Assembly: GCA_003647035.1 (NCBI GenBank)
Contig: QMMB01000077.1
Coordinates: 1 to 10,079 of the forward strand
Reading direction: 5' to 3'
Length of the DNA stretch: 10,079 nucleotides
From: Deltaproteobacteria bacterium
GTDB lineage: Bacteria; Myxococcota_A; Polyangia; Polyangiales; Houyiibacteriaceae
The translations under genes and the position numbers were made by a program. The notes under the pieces were generated by a model, which saw only the letters and a program-made list of their open reading frames with translations, was not told where the DNA came from and made no database searches. Shown piece after piece: positions 1-6,669 of the stretch (position 1 is the stretch's first letter; every line of letters begins with the position of its first letter).

Positions 1-2164
1 GCACGGTGACCGGGTCGTTCATCGTGAAGATCTGGGAAGTACGCGCCCCGATCAAACGAATGCCCAAATCGTCGGGCTCGTACGTGTCTTCGAGCTGCTC
101 GAACGGCAGCAAAACGCTCACGAAAGGATCCGGGATCTGCACGTAGATCCCGAAGGGCGCGAACCCGGAGATTCGTCCGTCGAGCTCGTCTCCGATATGC
201 TTCTGCATGTAGATCGTTCGGTAGACGTCCATGACATCCCGTTCAACGATCATGGAGCGCCGTTCAGCTTCACTTGCTTGCGCGGCGAAACGTTGCAGAC
301 GCGGCCGCAGTGAAGCGGCGTCCAGGCTCTCGTTTCGAATCATGCTCCGCAGGATGCGGTGGACCAGCAGGTCCGGATAGCGCCGAATCGGAGATGTGAA
401 GTGGAGATAGTCTTTGGCCGCGAGCGCGAAATGCCCGGTGCTCGGGTCGGTGTCGTAAATCGCCTGCTGCATTGCGCGCAAGAGCAGGTATCGGAGCAAT
501 GACGCTTCGTTGGTTCCTTCGATTTGGCGCAGAAATTTACTCAACTGTTTGGGCGTTACCGCGGATTCCTCTTCGAGCTCGTATCCAAAGGACTTGGCCA
601 CCTGACAAAAGATGGAGATGCGCTCGGGGTCGGGCTTGCCGTGGACTCGGAACACACCCGGCGCCGCATGCCGTTTGATGTGTGCGGCGACGGTCTCGTT
701 CGTGACCAGCATCATGTCCTCGACGATGCGGTACGCCTGCCGAATGCCGGGATCTCTGCGAGACTGGACGATTTCCTTCGGCTCTCCATGTGTGTCGAGG
801 ACGATCTTCCCTTCCGGAAGATCGAAATCGAGTGCGCCTCGCTTCAGCCGCCGCGCGCGAAGCCGCTGCGACAAGTCGAGGAGAATCTTCAGTGTGGGGA
901 CTCGCTTTTCTGCCGACGGTTGGGGAGGGCTCTGATCGGTGAGCCCGAGCGCCCGCGCGACGCCCTCGTAGTAGAGTTTGCCGTGCGACCGCATGACAGC
1001 TTCGAAGACCCGATGCGAGCTCACATGCCCCTTCTCATCGATGTTCATCTCGACCGCCATGCACAGACGGTCGCGATTGGGGACGAGGGACGCGAGGTTG
1101 GTCGATAGCTCCGGTGGCAACATCGGAATCGCTCGGTCCGGCAGATAGACGCTCGTTCCGCGGCTGATCGCCTCGCGGTCCATTGCGCTTCCCTCGGTGA
1201 CGTAGTGAGACACATCCGCGATTGCGACGATGAGACGGAAGCCGCTGCCCTTGCGCTCTACCCAGATCGCATCGTCGTGGTCGCGCGCGGTTTCTGGATC
1301 GATCGTGACCAAGTCGATGTCCCGCAGATCCTCCCGGCTGTTCGCGACGTCGCGGTCCACGCGAGCGGGAAGGGCGGCCGCTTCTTGTTCGACCTCGTCG
1401 GGGAACACTTCTCGGATGCCGTCACGGATCTTGATCTTCTCGACCTCGATTCGTGCAACGCCTTGCGCGCCAAGCACCTCCAAGATGCGCACCTCTGGCC
1501 GGTCCTCGCGCCGCTGAGGAAAGGTTACGATTTCCGCCAGGACGACGTCGTCCTTCTTGACGGCCTTCGGGACCTTGCCGACCACACGCATCGGGGCGCG
1601 CAGCCGCTCGTCGTCGGGCTCGAAGCTCATCCCTCGGCCTCGCGGATGCAAGGTTCCGGTGACGTTCTTCAGGCGTCGCTCGAGGACCCCGACGATATGT
1701 CCGTCGCGGCCTTTGTGCGACGGGCGAGCTCGAAGTTGGACCGTATCCCCATGGAGGGCAGGCCCTACGGCATCGGGGGGGATGAAGACGTCGGAGCCCC
1801 CATCGTACACGTTGACGAAGCCATACCCTTGCCGGGTCATCGTCAGGCGCCCTTCGATCACCGGGGCGGCCGCCGGTGACAGGTCTTGTCGGTCGGATTC
1901 CTGCGCTTTGCGTCCGCGCGTCGCCTTGGCTTTCTCACGCCCGCGCTTCGAGCTCTTCTCGCCGTCGATCGCTCGGAAGCGCAGGCCCGGCATTTCACGA
2001 ACGAGGTTTCCATCCGCCAGTAACAGTAGGCGCCGGACGATCTCGTCCTTGGCGCCGCGCGACACGTCTAACCGTCCGCAAAGCTCGCCCACGTGCATTG
2101 CACGGGGTGCGTGCGCCTGCAGTACCTGCAGGATCTCTTCTTTTTCAGGGATATCTTTTTTCAT
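1..2164 (-). CDS. rnr: Ribonuclease R (RNase II/RNB family 3'-5' exoribonuclease), 3' end cut by window edge
   Basis: RNase R is a processive hydrolytic 3'-5' exoribonuclease that degrades structured RNA, rRNA and mRNA fragments in the cytoplasm. I translated the minus strand from the ATG at 2164-2162; the frame stays open for 721 codons to the left edge. Domains in order: an N-terminal winged-helix-like region (about residues 5-65), a basic linker (66-98), a first cold-shock domain (about 103-146, with GYGFV and DVFIPP), a second OB region (about 168-215), the RNB catalytic domain (about 280-610), and the start of the S1 domain at about 660. The metal-binding signature is intact: D289, D295, D297 and D298 in the order ID-PETARDHDDA, followed by IADVSHYV and a GTSVYLPDRAIPMLP stretch. 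E. coli RNase R is about 813 residues, so roughly 90 residues (the rest of S1 and the tail) are missing from view. The start lies 5 bases after the stop of the upstream lipoprotein gene (TAG-ACAAG-ATG), with no good Shine-Dalgarno of its own, which suggests translational coupling. Confidence 0.96.
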   Translation of the reverse strand, partial: MKKDIPEKEEILQVLQAHAPRAMHVGELCGRLDVSRGAKDEIVRRLLLLADGNLVREMPGLRFRAIDGEKSSKRGREKAKATRGRKAQESDRQDLSPAAAPVIEGRLTMTRQGYGFVNVYDGGSDVFIPPDAVGPALHGDTVQLRARPSHKGRDGHIVGVLERRLKNVTGTLHPRGRGMSFEPDDERLRAPMRVVGKVPKAVKKDDVVLAEIVTFPQRREDRPEVRILEVLGAQGVARIEVEKIKIRDGIREVFPDEVEQEAAALPARVDRDVANSREDLRDIDLVTIDPETARDHDDAIWVERKGSGFRLIVAIADVSHYVTEGSAMDREAISRGTSVYLPDRAIPMLPPELSTNLASLVPNRDRLCMAVEMNIDEKGHVSSHRVFEAVMRSHGKLYYEGVARALGLTDQSPPQPSAEKRVPTLKILLDLSQRLRARRLKRGALDFDLPEGKIVLDTHGEPKEIVQSRRDPGIRQAYRIVEDMMLVTNETVAAHIKRHAAPGVFRVHGKPDPERISIFCQVAKSFGYELEEESAVTPKQLSKFLRQIEGTNEASLLRYLLLRAMQQAIYDTDPSTGHFALAAKDYLHFTSPIRRYPDLLVHRILRSMIRNESLDAASLRPRLQRFAAQASEAERRSMIVERDVMDVYRTIYMQKHIGDELDGRISGFAPFGIYVQIPDPFVSVLLPFEQLEDTYEPDDLGIRLIGARTSQIFTMNDPVTV

Positions 2165-2169
2165 CTTGT

Positions 2170-3441
2170 CTATCGCAGGGCGTGAACCCCGCCGTCGTCG
2201 GATCCGAAGTAGAGTGTTCCGTCCGATCCGATCTCCACTGTCGAGTCGACATCCTGGCCGCCGCTGTATCGCCAGAGCCCAGAACCGTTGGGGTCGGTGC
2301 AGTAGAGGAAGTTGTCTTGAGAGCCCACGTAGATGCGACCATCCGCATCGACACGAGCTGAGGCCCTCACCCGGCCCCGGGTGGCCACCTTCCAGCGAAG
2401 GGCGCCGGAGGGGCTTATGGCATATACGTTGCCGTCATACGAGCCCACGATGATCGTGCCGTCTCGCGCGATCGCCGGGGTGGCTCGGACCTCCTTGCCG
2501 GTCTTGAATCGCCAAAGCACGGAGCCAGCCGGGTCGAGCTGGACGATTTCCCCGCGCCCGGTGCCGGTGTAGATCCGACCGTCATCGCCGACCGAGGCGG
2601 CGCCCTCGATCGCACCGCCCAGGGCGACCTCCCAAGCGAGAGACCCGTCCGGCCGAAGCGCCATGAGCGTGCCCTCCGTGGTGCCGATGATCACGAGCCC
2701 CGTCGGGTGGATCACCGGCGCGCTTCGAACGTGATCAGCGGTCGGTTTGTGCCAATGCAGACGGCCTAGGAGGTCGACGGCGTAGGCACCGTTGGCCACC
2801 ACGTAGACCTTTCCGTCGGGGCCCAAGGTGGCCGATGCGTCGACTACGTCATGCAGAGGAAGCTTCCATCTGGGCTGTCCTTGAAGGGAGAGCGAGACGA
2901 GCTCCTTTTGGTGCGTGCCGAAGATGATCGAGGCGCCTGCGACCAGCGCGCTCGGGTAGATCTTCTGCCCGGCCGAGTACCGCCACTTCAACGAGCCGTC
3001 GGGATTCAACGCGACGAACTGGCCGTCCAACGAGCCGACATACACCGTACCGTCATGTCCGACCACGGGGGACGCGAACACTCTGGCTCCCGTCTGATAG
3101 GTCCAGGCTGGGGACGGCATCGTCGACGGGCCGCGGTTCTCGCTCCTACCTGTGTGCGCGGCGTCACCCATGAACCCGTTGGCGCTGCGTGGGACGGCGC
3201 CCGGTTCGCCCATGTCTGCCGTGGCGGGCGGCATCGCAAGCTCGGCAAGCACCTCTTCGACGAACCGGCATTTGCCCTCGTGGCAGATGCGATCTGCCCG
3301 GCACTCGGCATCCGACATGCAGGGCGTCGACGGGCGCGAGCGAGCACCGCTACAGGCGGCCGCGACCAACAGTAGGACAGATGCCAACAGGAGTTGCGGG
3401 CTGCAGCGCAAGGCGCTCGGACTATACCATCGCCGATCCAT
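2170..3441 (-). CDS. PQQ-type eight-bladed beta-propeller lipoprotein with Cys-rich N-terminal motif
   Basis: This is a 423-residue predicted lipoprotein. A hydrophobic signal peptide (about residues 10-28) ends at VAAAC with lipidated C30; the next residue is Ser, so an outer-membrane location is expected. Behind it lies a compact motif with cysteines at 41, 47, 53 and 58 (C-x3-DAEC-x5-C-x4-C), then a spacer to about residue 110. The rest is eight repeats of about 40 residues with the pattern DGxxYxGSxDGxxxALxPDGSLxWxx. An N-terminal strand around PAWTYQTG probably completes the last blade. Repeats like this occur in PQQ enzymes and in the BamB outer-membrane assembly lipoprotein, but no quinone-binding or catalytic site is evident, so a binding or scaffold role is more likely. 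ATG 3441 is preferred; an in-frame GTG lies two codons earlier (3447). It starts 18 bases after the previous gene's stop and ends 5 bases before rnr. The exact function is unknown. Confidence 0.88.
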   Translation of the reverse strand: MDRRWYSPSALRCSPQLLLASVLLLVAAACSGARSRPSTPCMSDAECRADRICHEGKCRFVEEVLAELAMPPATADMGEPGAVPRSANGFMGDAAHTGRSENRGPSTMPSPAWTYQTGARVFASPVVGHDGTVYVGSLDGQFVALNPDGSLKWRYSAGQKIYPSALVAGASIIFGTHQKELVSLSLQGQPRWKLPLHDVVDASATLGPDGKVYVVANGAYAVDLLGRLHWHKPTADHVRSAPVIHPTGLVIIGTTEGTLMALRPDGSLAWEVALGGAIEGAASVGDDGRIYTGTGRGEIVQLDPAGSVLWRFKTGKEVRATPAIARDGTIIVGSYDGNVYAISPSGALRWKVATRGRVRASARVDADGRIYVGSQDNFLYCTDPNGSGLWRYSGGQDVDSTVEIGSDGTLYFGSDDGGVHALR

Positions 3442-3459
3442 CGTCACAGTCGATGCCCG

Positions 3460-5199
3460 CTACCAGGTGAGAAGCCTGATCTCGCTACCCTTTTGTACGG
3501 CGACGTGTCGACCGTCTGGGCTGATGGCGATGCTTCGGAGCTCGCCTGGGACGGCGTTCCAGTCTGCGGGCCGCAGCCACAGCCCTGCTCCGCCCCCGCG
3601 CCAATCACGCACGACGATGCCCTCGGGATGCGGAATCACGTAACGCGATCCGTCTGCCGTAATGCGGGCACCACGAATCGGCGCCGGCAAAGGGCTCCCC
3701 GTGCGCAGGTCGATCGGACTGCCAGCAGGCTTTGCAAATGCATTGAGCGGGACGACTCTCAACAAATCCCCCGAGGCGACGACTAAGCCCTGCGGGGCCC
3801 AGCCCAGTACCGCCCACTCGAACACGGACGCCGCACGATCGATTGGGGTCTTGCAGGGGGCGTTGCTTGCGCGTCGTTCGATCGGAACCCGATGCGTCTG
3901 CTTGCCGCGAATGGGCCCCACCTCGGCTTCGAACCCGGCGCAGGTCATGCGCACCGATCTGACGGCGAAGCGGCCGTCAGGGTCTCGCACTGCTGGCATG
4001 ATGTCCGCCTCTGGGAGCCTGCTTTCGGAGCCGGTGCTCAGCTGAATGGCCCGCGGCGCCCTACCGTCGACGATGAGGGTGTCCGCGCCTCGAAAGTAAA
4101 GAGAAGCCGGGCTCGCTTCGCGGCCAATGATGCGCCAAGTCACCGTCGTCCCGGCCTTGGCCTTGCGCCACGCGGCTTGCACGAGCTCGCGTTCTTCCGG
4201 AGTCGGCTGAGTTGCGGTCCCTTCCCACCAACGCTGCAGCTCTAGCGCCCGGACGAAGCTTCCGCGTCGAATCGCGGCGGTCATCGCGACCGAAACTGCG
4301 CGCGCGGTGGCGGGGGATTGTTGGCATTGCAGACCGTGCGTGCCCGAGAGCCCGATTCGGGCCGCGCCGCTTTCACGGCACAGGGCGACGAAGGCGCCGA
4401 CCACCGCGAGCGCGCGCTGTTTGGCCCGACGGAGGTCGGAATTGAGCGAGTCCCACGCGCTGTCGGCCAGCTCTTTCAGGGTAGCTTCGGGTTGAGAGGC
4501 ATCTCTCGCGAATCCACCCGGCCTGTTCAGCCACGCCAAGGGAACGTCGGTCTCCCCGATACGCACGTTGGCAACCACGTCATCGTAGCCGTCGGCGTCC
4601 CTGTCCTCGACGCGAAGTTCGATCTCGATGGGAGCCTTGGAGCGATCATTGGGCGGCAAGACCGTGATCCGTTCGCGCACACGCGGCTGAGCTTCGATCG
4701 TGACGAGCCAGAAGTTGGTCCGTTTGCCTGTCTCACAGGTGTGGTCGACGCGCACGCCGACGAGTGACGCCGACAGCTGTCGAATCTCCGCTGATGGCTC
4801 GACGCAGTGGCTCGGTACCAGGAAGGAATCGATGGTGCGCGCGGTCACGTCGAGTCCGCGCGGGTAGGCTGCTTGCAGGCGAACCTCCTGCGGGTCCGCC
4901 GATACGACCAAGGAGTCGCTCGGTTCGCTGCCGTCCAGGTCCAACTCGAGCGCGGCCAGCGCGTAACCCACCTCCAAGACTAGAGTCGACTCTGCGACCG
5001 GGACCTCGACTTGGTTCGGCTCGAAGGTTGTGCCGACGGGCAGCTCGGCCGCTGCTTCTTCGCCCTCGGGCACCGCTGTAGCGCCCGCGTCTTGCAGCCC
5101 GAATGGAACCTGCTTGCGGCTCGAACATCCCCCGAGCAGCGCCCCAGCCAGAAACATGACAAGCACAGCAGCCCAGCGTTGCGATCGGCACCCGTTCAT
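3460..5199 (-). CDS. Hypothetical lipoprotein with calcium-loop motif and WD40-like C-terminal end
   Basis: This is a 579-residue predicted lipoprotein that I do not recognise as a named family. The N-terminus is basic, then hydrophobic, and ends in the lipobox LLGGC with lipidated C25 followed by Ser-Ser, so export and anchoring (probably outer membrane) are well supported. Residues 35-65 form an acidic, low-complexity linker. A loop at 199-207 (D-R-D-A-D-G-Y-D-D) has the spacing of EF-hand-like or thrombospondin-type-3 calcium sites. The mature protein has six cysteines that fall into neighbouring pairs (132/155, 274/292, 420/449), consistent with three disulfides. The last 120 residues contain two beta-propeller-like units (ITADGSRYVIPHPEGIVVRDW-like and IAISPDGRHVAV). 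ATG 5199 gives a proper signal peptide; an in-frame TTG at 5214 would only add five residues. The gene lies 27 bases after the membrane-protein gene and 18 bases before the propeller lipoprotein. Confidence 0.85.
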   Translation of the reverse strand: MNGCRSQRWAAVLVMFLAGALLGGCSSRKQVPFGLQDAGATAVPEGEEAAAELPVGTTFEPNQVEVPVAESTLVLEVGYALAALELDLDGSEPSDSLVVSADPQEVRLQAAYPRGLDVTARTIDSFLVPSHCVEPSAEIRQLSASLVGVRVDHTCETGKRTNFWLVTIEAQPRVRERITVLPPNDRSKAPIEIELRVEDRDADGYDDVVANVRIGETDVPLAWLNRPGGFARDASQPEATLKELADSAWDSLNSDLRRAKQRALAVVGAFVALCRESGAARIGLSGTHGLQCQQSPATARAVSVAMTAAIRRGSFVRALELQRWWEGTATQPTPEERELVQAAWRKAKAGTTVTWRIIGREASPASLYFRGADTLIVDGRAPRAIQLSTGSESRLPEADIMPAVRDPDGRFAVRSVRMTCAGFEAEVGPIRGKQTHRVPIERRASNAPCKTPIDRAASVFEWAVLGWAPQGLVVASGDLLRVVPLNAFAKPAGSPIDLRTGSPLPAPIRGARITADGSRYVIPHPEGIVVRDWRGGGAGLWLRPADWNAVPGELRSIAISPDGRHVAVQKGSEIRLLTW

Positions 5200-5226
5200 T
5201 CGACAACCAAGCAACGCAACATGGCC

Positions 5227-5928
5227 TCAGTTTAGCCAGCGCGGCTCATCGGAGCGCCCGCCCTGTACCACATCGAAGGAGCTCTTCTTTTTCTTGCGCC
5301 GCCACGGCCGTCGCCGTCGTCCGGGTGGTCGCCTCAATCGCTCGATGAAGGCCATGCCGCCGCCAATGGCCCCGATGTCCGCTGCAAGAGCGACTGCGTC
5401 GCCCGAGGTCATGAACATCAATGCGCTCAGCGCAAGCACGAGATAAATGATGTGCACGGGCTTCATGTCGATCACGCCGAAGAGATTCATTCGGCCTTGC
5501 CCACGGTAGGACCAGGCGAAAGCTGCGATCGAGCCCAAGATGATTGCCTGCGCGCCGTACAACGGCGACGGCCTTGCGACGAGCAGCCCGACGATGAGCG
5601 CCAAGAACGCGGCCGACAACGCGGCGGTGATGCTGAGCTGAATTGTGCGCTTTGCACCGAACCGTTGCTCGAATGGCGCGAGCATCCACCACAGGAACAC
5701 GAGTGAGATCAGCATGGAGAACACGGCCTGTGGGCCCGTCGGGAAGGCGAACACGTGCGTGCCGAGTTGCCAGAGCGTGTTCAGCCCAGGACTCGCCGTG
5801 TTGAGCGCGAGGACTTCGAACATGGGCACGCCCGCCCAGTTCTGAAGGATGATCTGGAAGATCCACGCGCCAAAGAGCGCGATCAACAGCTTCTTGACGA
5901 ACGGCGTCAGTGGGGGAAAGCGAAACAC
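5227..5928 (-). CDS. Rhomboid-fold integral membrane protein, probable pseudoprotease
   Basis: This 233-residue protein has about six membrane segments (near residues 12-29, 66-84, 97-117, 123-140, 157-174 and 176-194), the layout of the bacterial rhomboid core. Rhomboid landmarks can be aligned: WQLGTHVF before helix 2, an APFEQRFG stretch after helix 2 resembling the usual G-x-x-LE-x-x-x-G, a helix-4 motif G125-A-Q-A-x3-G132 in place of G-x-S-G-x3-G, and a helix-6 motif A183-D-I-G-A-x3-G191 in place of A-H-x-G-G-x3-G. The nucleophile Ser is thus Gln127 and the catalytic His is Asp184. The His/Asn pair of helix 2 also appears replaced (Gln67, Ser71). Proteolysis is therefore unlikely, and a binding or chaperone-like role, as in derlins and iRhoms, is an inference. 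The tail at about 197-216 is extremely rich in Arg and Lys and should be cytoplasmic. The start codon is GTG with a weak ribosome binding site; no nearby ATG preserves helix 1. The gene lies 39 bases after the small lipoprotein gene. Confidence 0.78.
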   Translation of the reverse strand: MFRFPPLTPFVKKLLIALFGAWIFQIILQNWAGVPMFEVLALNTASPGLNTLWQLGTHVFAFPTGPQAVFSMLISLVFLWWMLAPFEQRFGAKRTIQLSITAALSAAFLALIVGLLVARPSPLYGAQAIILGSIAAFAWSYRGQGRMNLFGVIDMKPVHIIYLVLALSALMFMTSGDAVALAADIGAIGGGMAFIERLRRPPGRRRRPWRRKKKKSSFDVVQGGRSDEPRWLN

Positions 5929-5967
5929 AGTCTTGGTCTAGTTAGGATGGAGCGGGTTCGCAAGGCA

Positions 5968-6498
5968 TCAACGTTGTGGGCACACACCGCCACCGTCGGC
6001 GGTCTGGAAATTGACCGTGCCGACATCCAAGAGAAGCTGGGTGCCGCCGTCGATCGGGGTGATTTGGGTTATCTCAATTGGCGAGCAGTCCACGACGAAT
6101 TTGAGATCGGTGGTTGCGCGCCATCGGGACTTGTATCGTTCGAGTGGCGGGTTGGTGAGGATCTCGCCGGTTCCGTCGCATCGGTTGCGTGTCACGAGCA
6201 TGGTGTCGAGGTACGCGCCACCATCGATGACGACCGCGTTCGAGTCTGTCACGGCATCGCACCTCAGAAGAAACTCGGGGGCGGCCCAGAACTCGATCTC
6301 CGGCTCGTCGATGATGGCGAGCTCCACCAATGCGATGTTCCCGCAGGTCTCGGCTGTCGGGTTTTGCCCGTCGACGAGCCAGCGTCCTCGAACCTGCACC
6401 TCGCAGCCGGAGGGGTTGAAGCGCACATCTTCGACGCAGCCTGCTGGTAGCGCGCCACCCATCAGCGCCAACACGAGCACGAGCCTTGAAACCCTCAT
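5968..6498 (-). CDS. Small cysteine-rich hypothetical lipoprotein
   Basis: This is a 176-residue predicted lipoprotein. The signal peptide MRVSRLVLVLALMGGALPAGC ends at a good lipobox (LPAGC), with lipidated C21 followed by Val-Glu. The mature part has six more cysteines (32, 52, 80, 107, 138, 173), an even number compatible with three disulfides, and looks rich in beta strands. A stretch around residues 38-60 (a Trp, then LVDGQNP, then a Cys, then hydrophobic alternation) recalls small immunoglobulin-like domains common in exported proteins of myxobacteria, but this is from memory and weak. The frame stays open upstream to 6759, but that longer start would overlap the heat-shock gene on the other strand and would bury the signal peptide, so ATG 6498 is chosen. 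It is the first gene of the presumed minus-strand operon, 39 bases ahead of the rhomboid-like gene. No function can be assigned. Confidence 0.82.
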   Translation of the reverse strand: MRVSRLVLVLALMGGALPAGCVEDVRFNPSGCEVQVRGRWLVDGQNPTAETCGNIALVELAIIDEPEIEFWAAPEFLLRCDAVTDSNAVVIDGGAYLDTMLVTRNRCDGTGEILTNPPLERYKSRWRATTDLKFVVDCSPIEITQITPIDGGTQLLLDVGTVNFQTADGGGVCPQR

Positions 6499-6506
6499 CT
6501 GGCGGT

Positions 6507-6534
6507 AGCCTATCGCGCCCCAAAATGCAGTCAA
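6507..6534 (-). promoter_or_regulatory. Candidate sigma70-type promoter for the minus-strand lipoprotein/rnr operon
   Basis: Reading the minus strand, TTGACT (6534-6529) is followed after 16 bases by TAGGCT (6512-6507). The -35 match is five of six and the -10 match is three of six. If used, transcription would begin near 6500, only a couple of bases before the ATG at 6498, so the message would be nearly leaderless. This is a pattern match only; a promoter further upstream is equally possible. Confidence 0.35.
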
Positions 6535-6547
6535 TTCGAGAGTTGAC
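6530..6547. repeat. Inverted repeat GTCAA-N8-TTGAC shared by the two divergent -35 elements
   Basis: GTCAA at 6530-6534 and TTGAC at 6543-6547 are exact inverted copies separated by 8 bases. Each arm lies inside one of the two candidate -35 boxes, which point away from each other. The symmetry may simply reflect two -35 boxes, or it may be an operator allowing joint control of the lipoprotein operon and hsp20. Confidence 0.4.
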
Positions 6548-6570
6548 AGCGTAGTTTCCGTGCTTAGTTT
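6543..6570 (+). promoter_or_regulatory. Candidate sigma70-type promoter for the hsp20 gene
   Basis: A perfect TTGACA at 6543-6548 is followed after 16 bases by TAGTTT at 6565-6570, a weak -10 with the key first T, A and last T present. It would give a leader of about 90 bases before the hsp20 start codon. A short palindrome TTGTGACAA lies at 6569-6577, overlapping the -10 end. I found no CIRCE element and no well-spaced sigma32 consensus. Confidence 0.4.
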
Positions 6571-6586
6571 GTGACAATAGCCGGAA

Positions 6587-6614
6587 GATGGCGGTGACGC
6601 GATGGTGGCGTCGC
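6587..6614. repeat. Adjacent 14-base imperfect tandem repeat in the hsp20 leader
   Basis: GATGGCGGTGACGC (6587-6600) is immediately followed by GATGGTGGCGTCGC (6601-6614), identical at 11 of 14 positions. Inside it, GACGC (6596-6600) and GCGTC (6608-6612) can pair across 7 bases. It lies between the candidate promoter and the ribosome binding site. The role is unknown, and chance similarity is possible in GC-rich DNA. Confidence 0.4.
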
Positions 6615-6635
6615 GGCTTGGTCCGAGCATTACCG

Positions 6636-6663
6636 GGCCTGCGCACGCAGGTCGACGGAGGAG
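6636..6663 (+). promoter_or_regulatory. Leader hairpin and strong ribosome binding site of hsp20
   Basis: GGCCTGC (6636-6642) can pair with GCAGGTC (6647-6653) around the loop GCAC, with one G-U pair. Three bases later comes GGAGGAG (6657-6663), a strong Shine-Dalgarno 6 bases before the ATG at 6670. The hairpin does not include the Shine-Dalgarno, so it does not look like a classical ROSE or fourU thermometer. Confidence 0.55.
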
Positions 6664-6669
6664 TACATC

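Larger units (their letters stand above)
1..6498 (-). other. Presumed five-gene operon: lipoprotein, rhomboid-like, lipoprotein, propeller lipoprotein, rnr
   Basis: Five minus-strand genes follow each other with gaps of 39, 27, 18 and 5 bases. I see no terminator-like hairpin with a T run, and no space for a strong internal promoter, in any gap. Most of the internal starts have poor Shine-Dalgarno sequences, which fits translation coupled to the upstream gene. Co-transcription is inferred from spacing alone. Confidence 0.65.

Noticed and set aside
524..1108. Long plus-strand open frame opposite rnr (also 1205-1879, 1557-2453)
   Set aside because: Antisense to a clearly recognised RNase R frame with intact motifs; no homology-like features or ribosome binding site. 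Such frames are common opposite GC-rich genes.
5755..6450. Plus-strand open frame of 231 codons across the rhomboid-like and small lipoprotein genes
   Set aside because: It overlaps two minus-strand genes that have a good signal peptide and membrane helices respectively; its own product has no recognisable features.
6485..6526. Sigma32-type promoter (CTTGAA ... CCCCAAAAT)
   Set aside because: The two half-sites are separated by about 27 bases, far beyond the usual 13-15, and the first lies inside the lipoprotein gene.
6540..6669. ROSE/fourU RNA thermometer or CIRCE element before hsp20
   Set aside because: The leader hairpin leaves GGAGGAG unpaired, no complementary upstream run is evident, and no TTAGCACTC-N9-GAGTGCTAA element is present.
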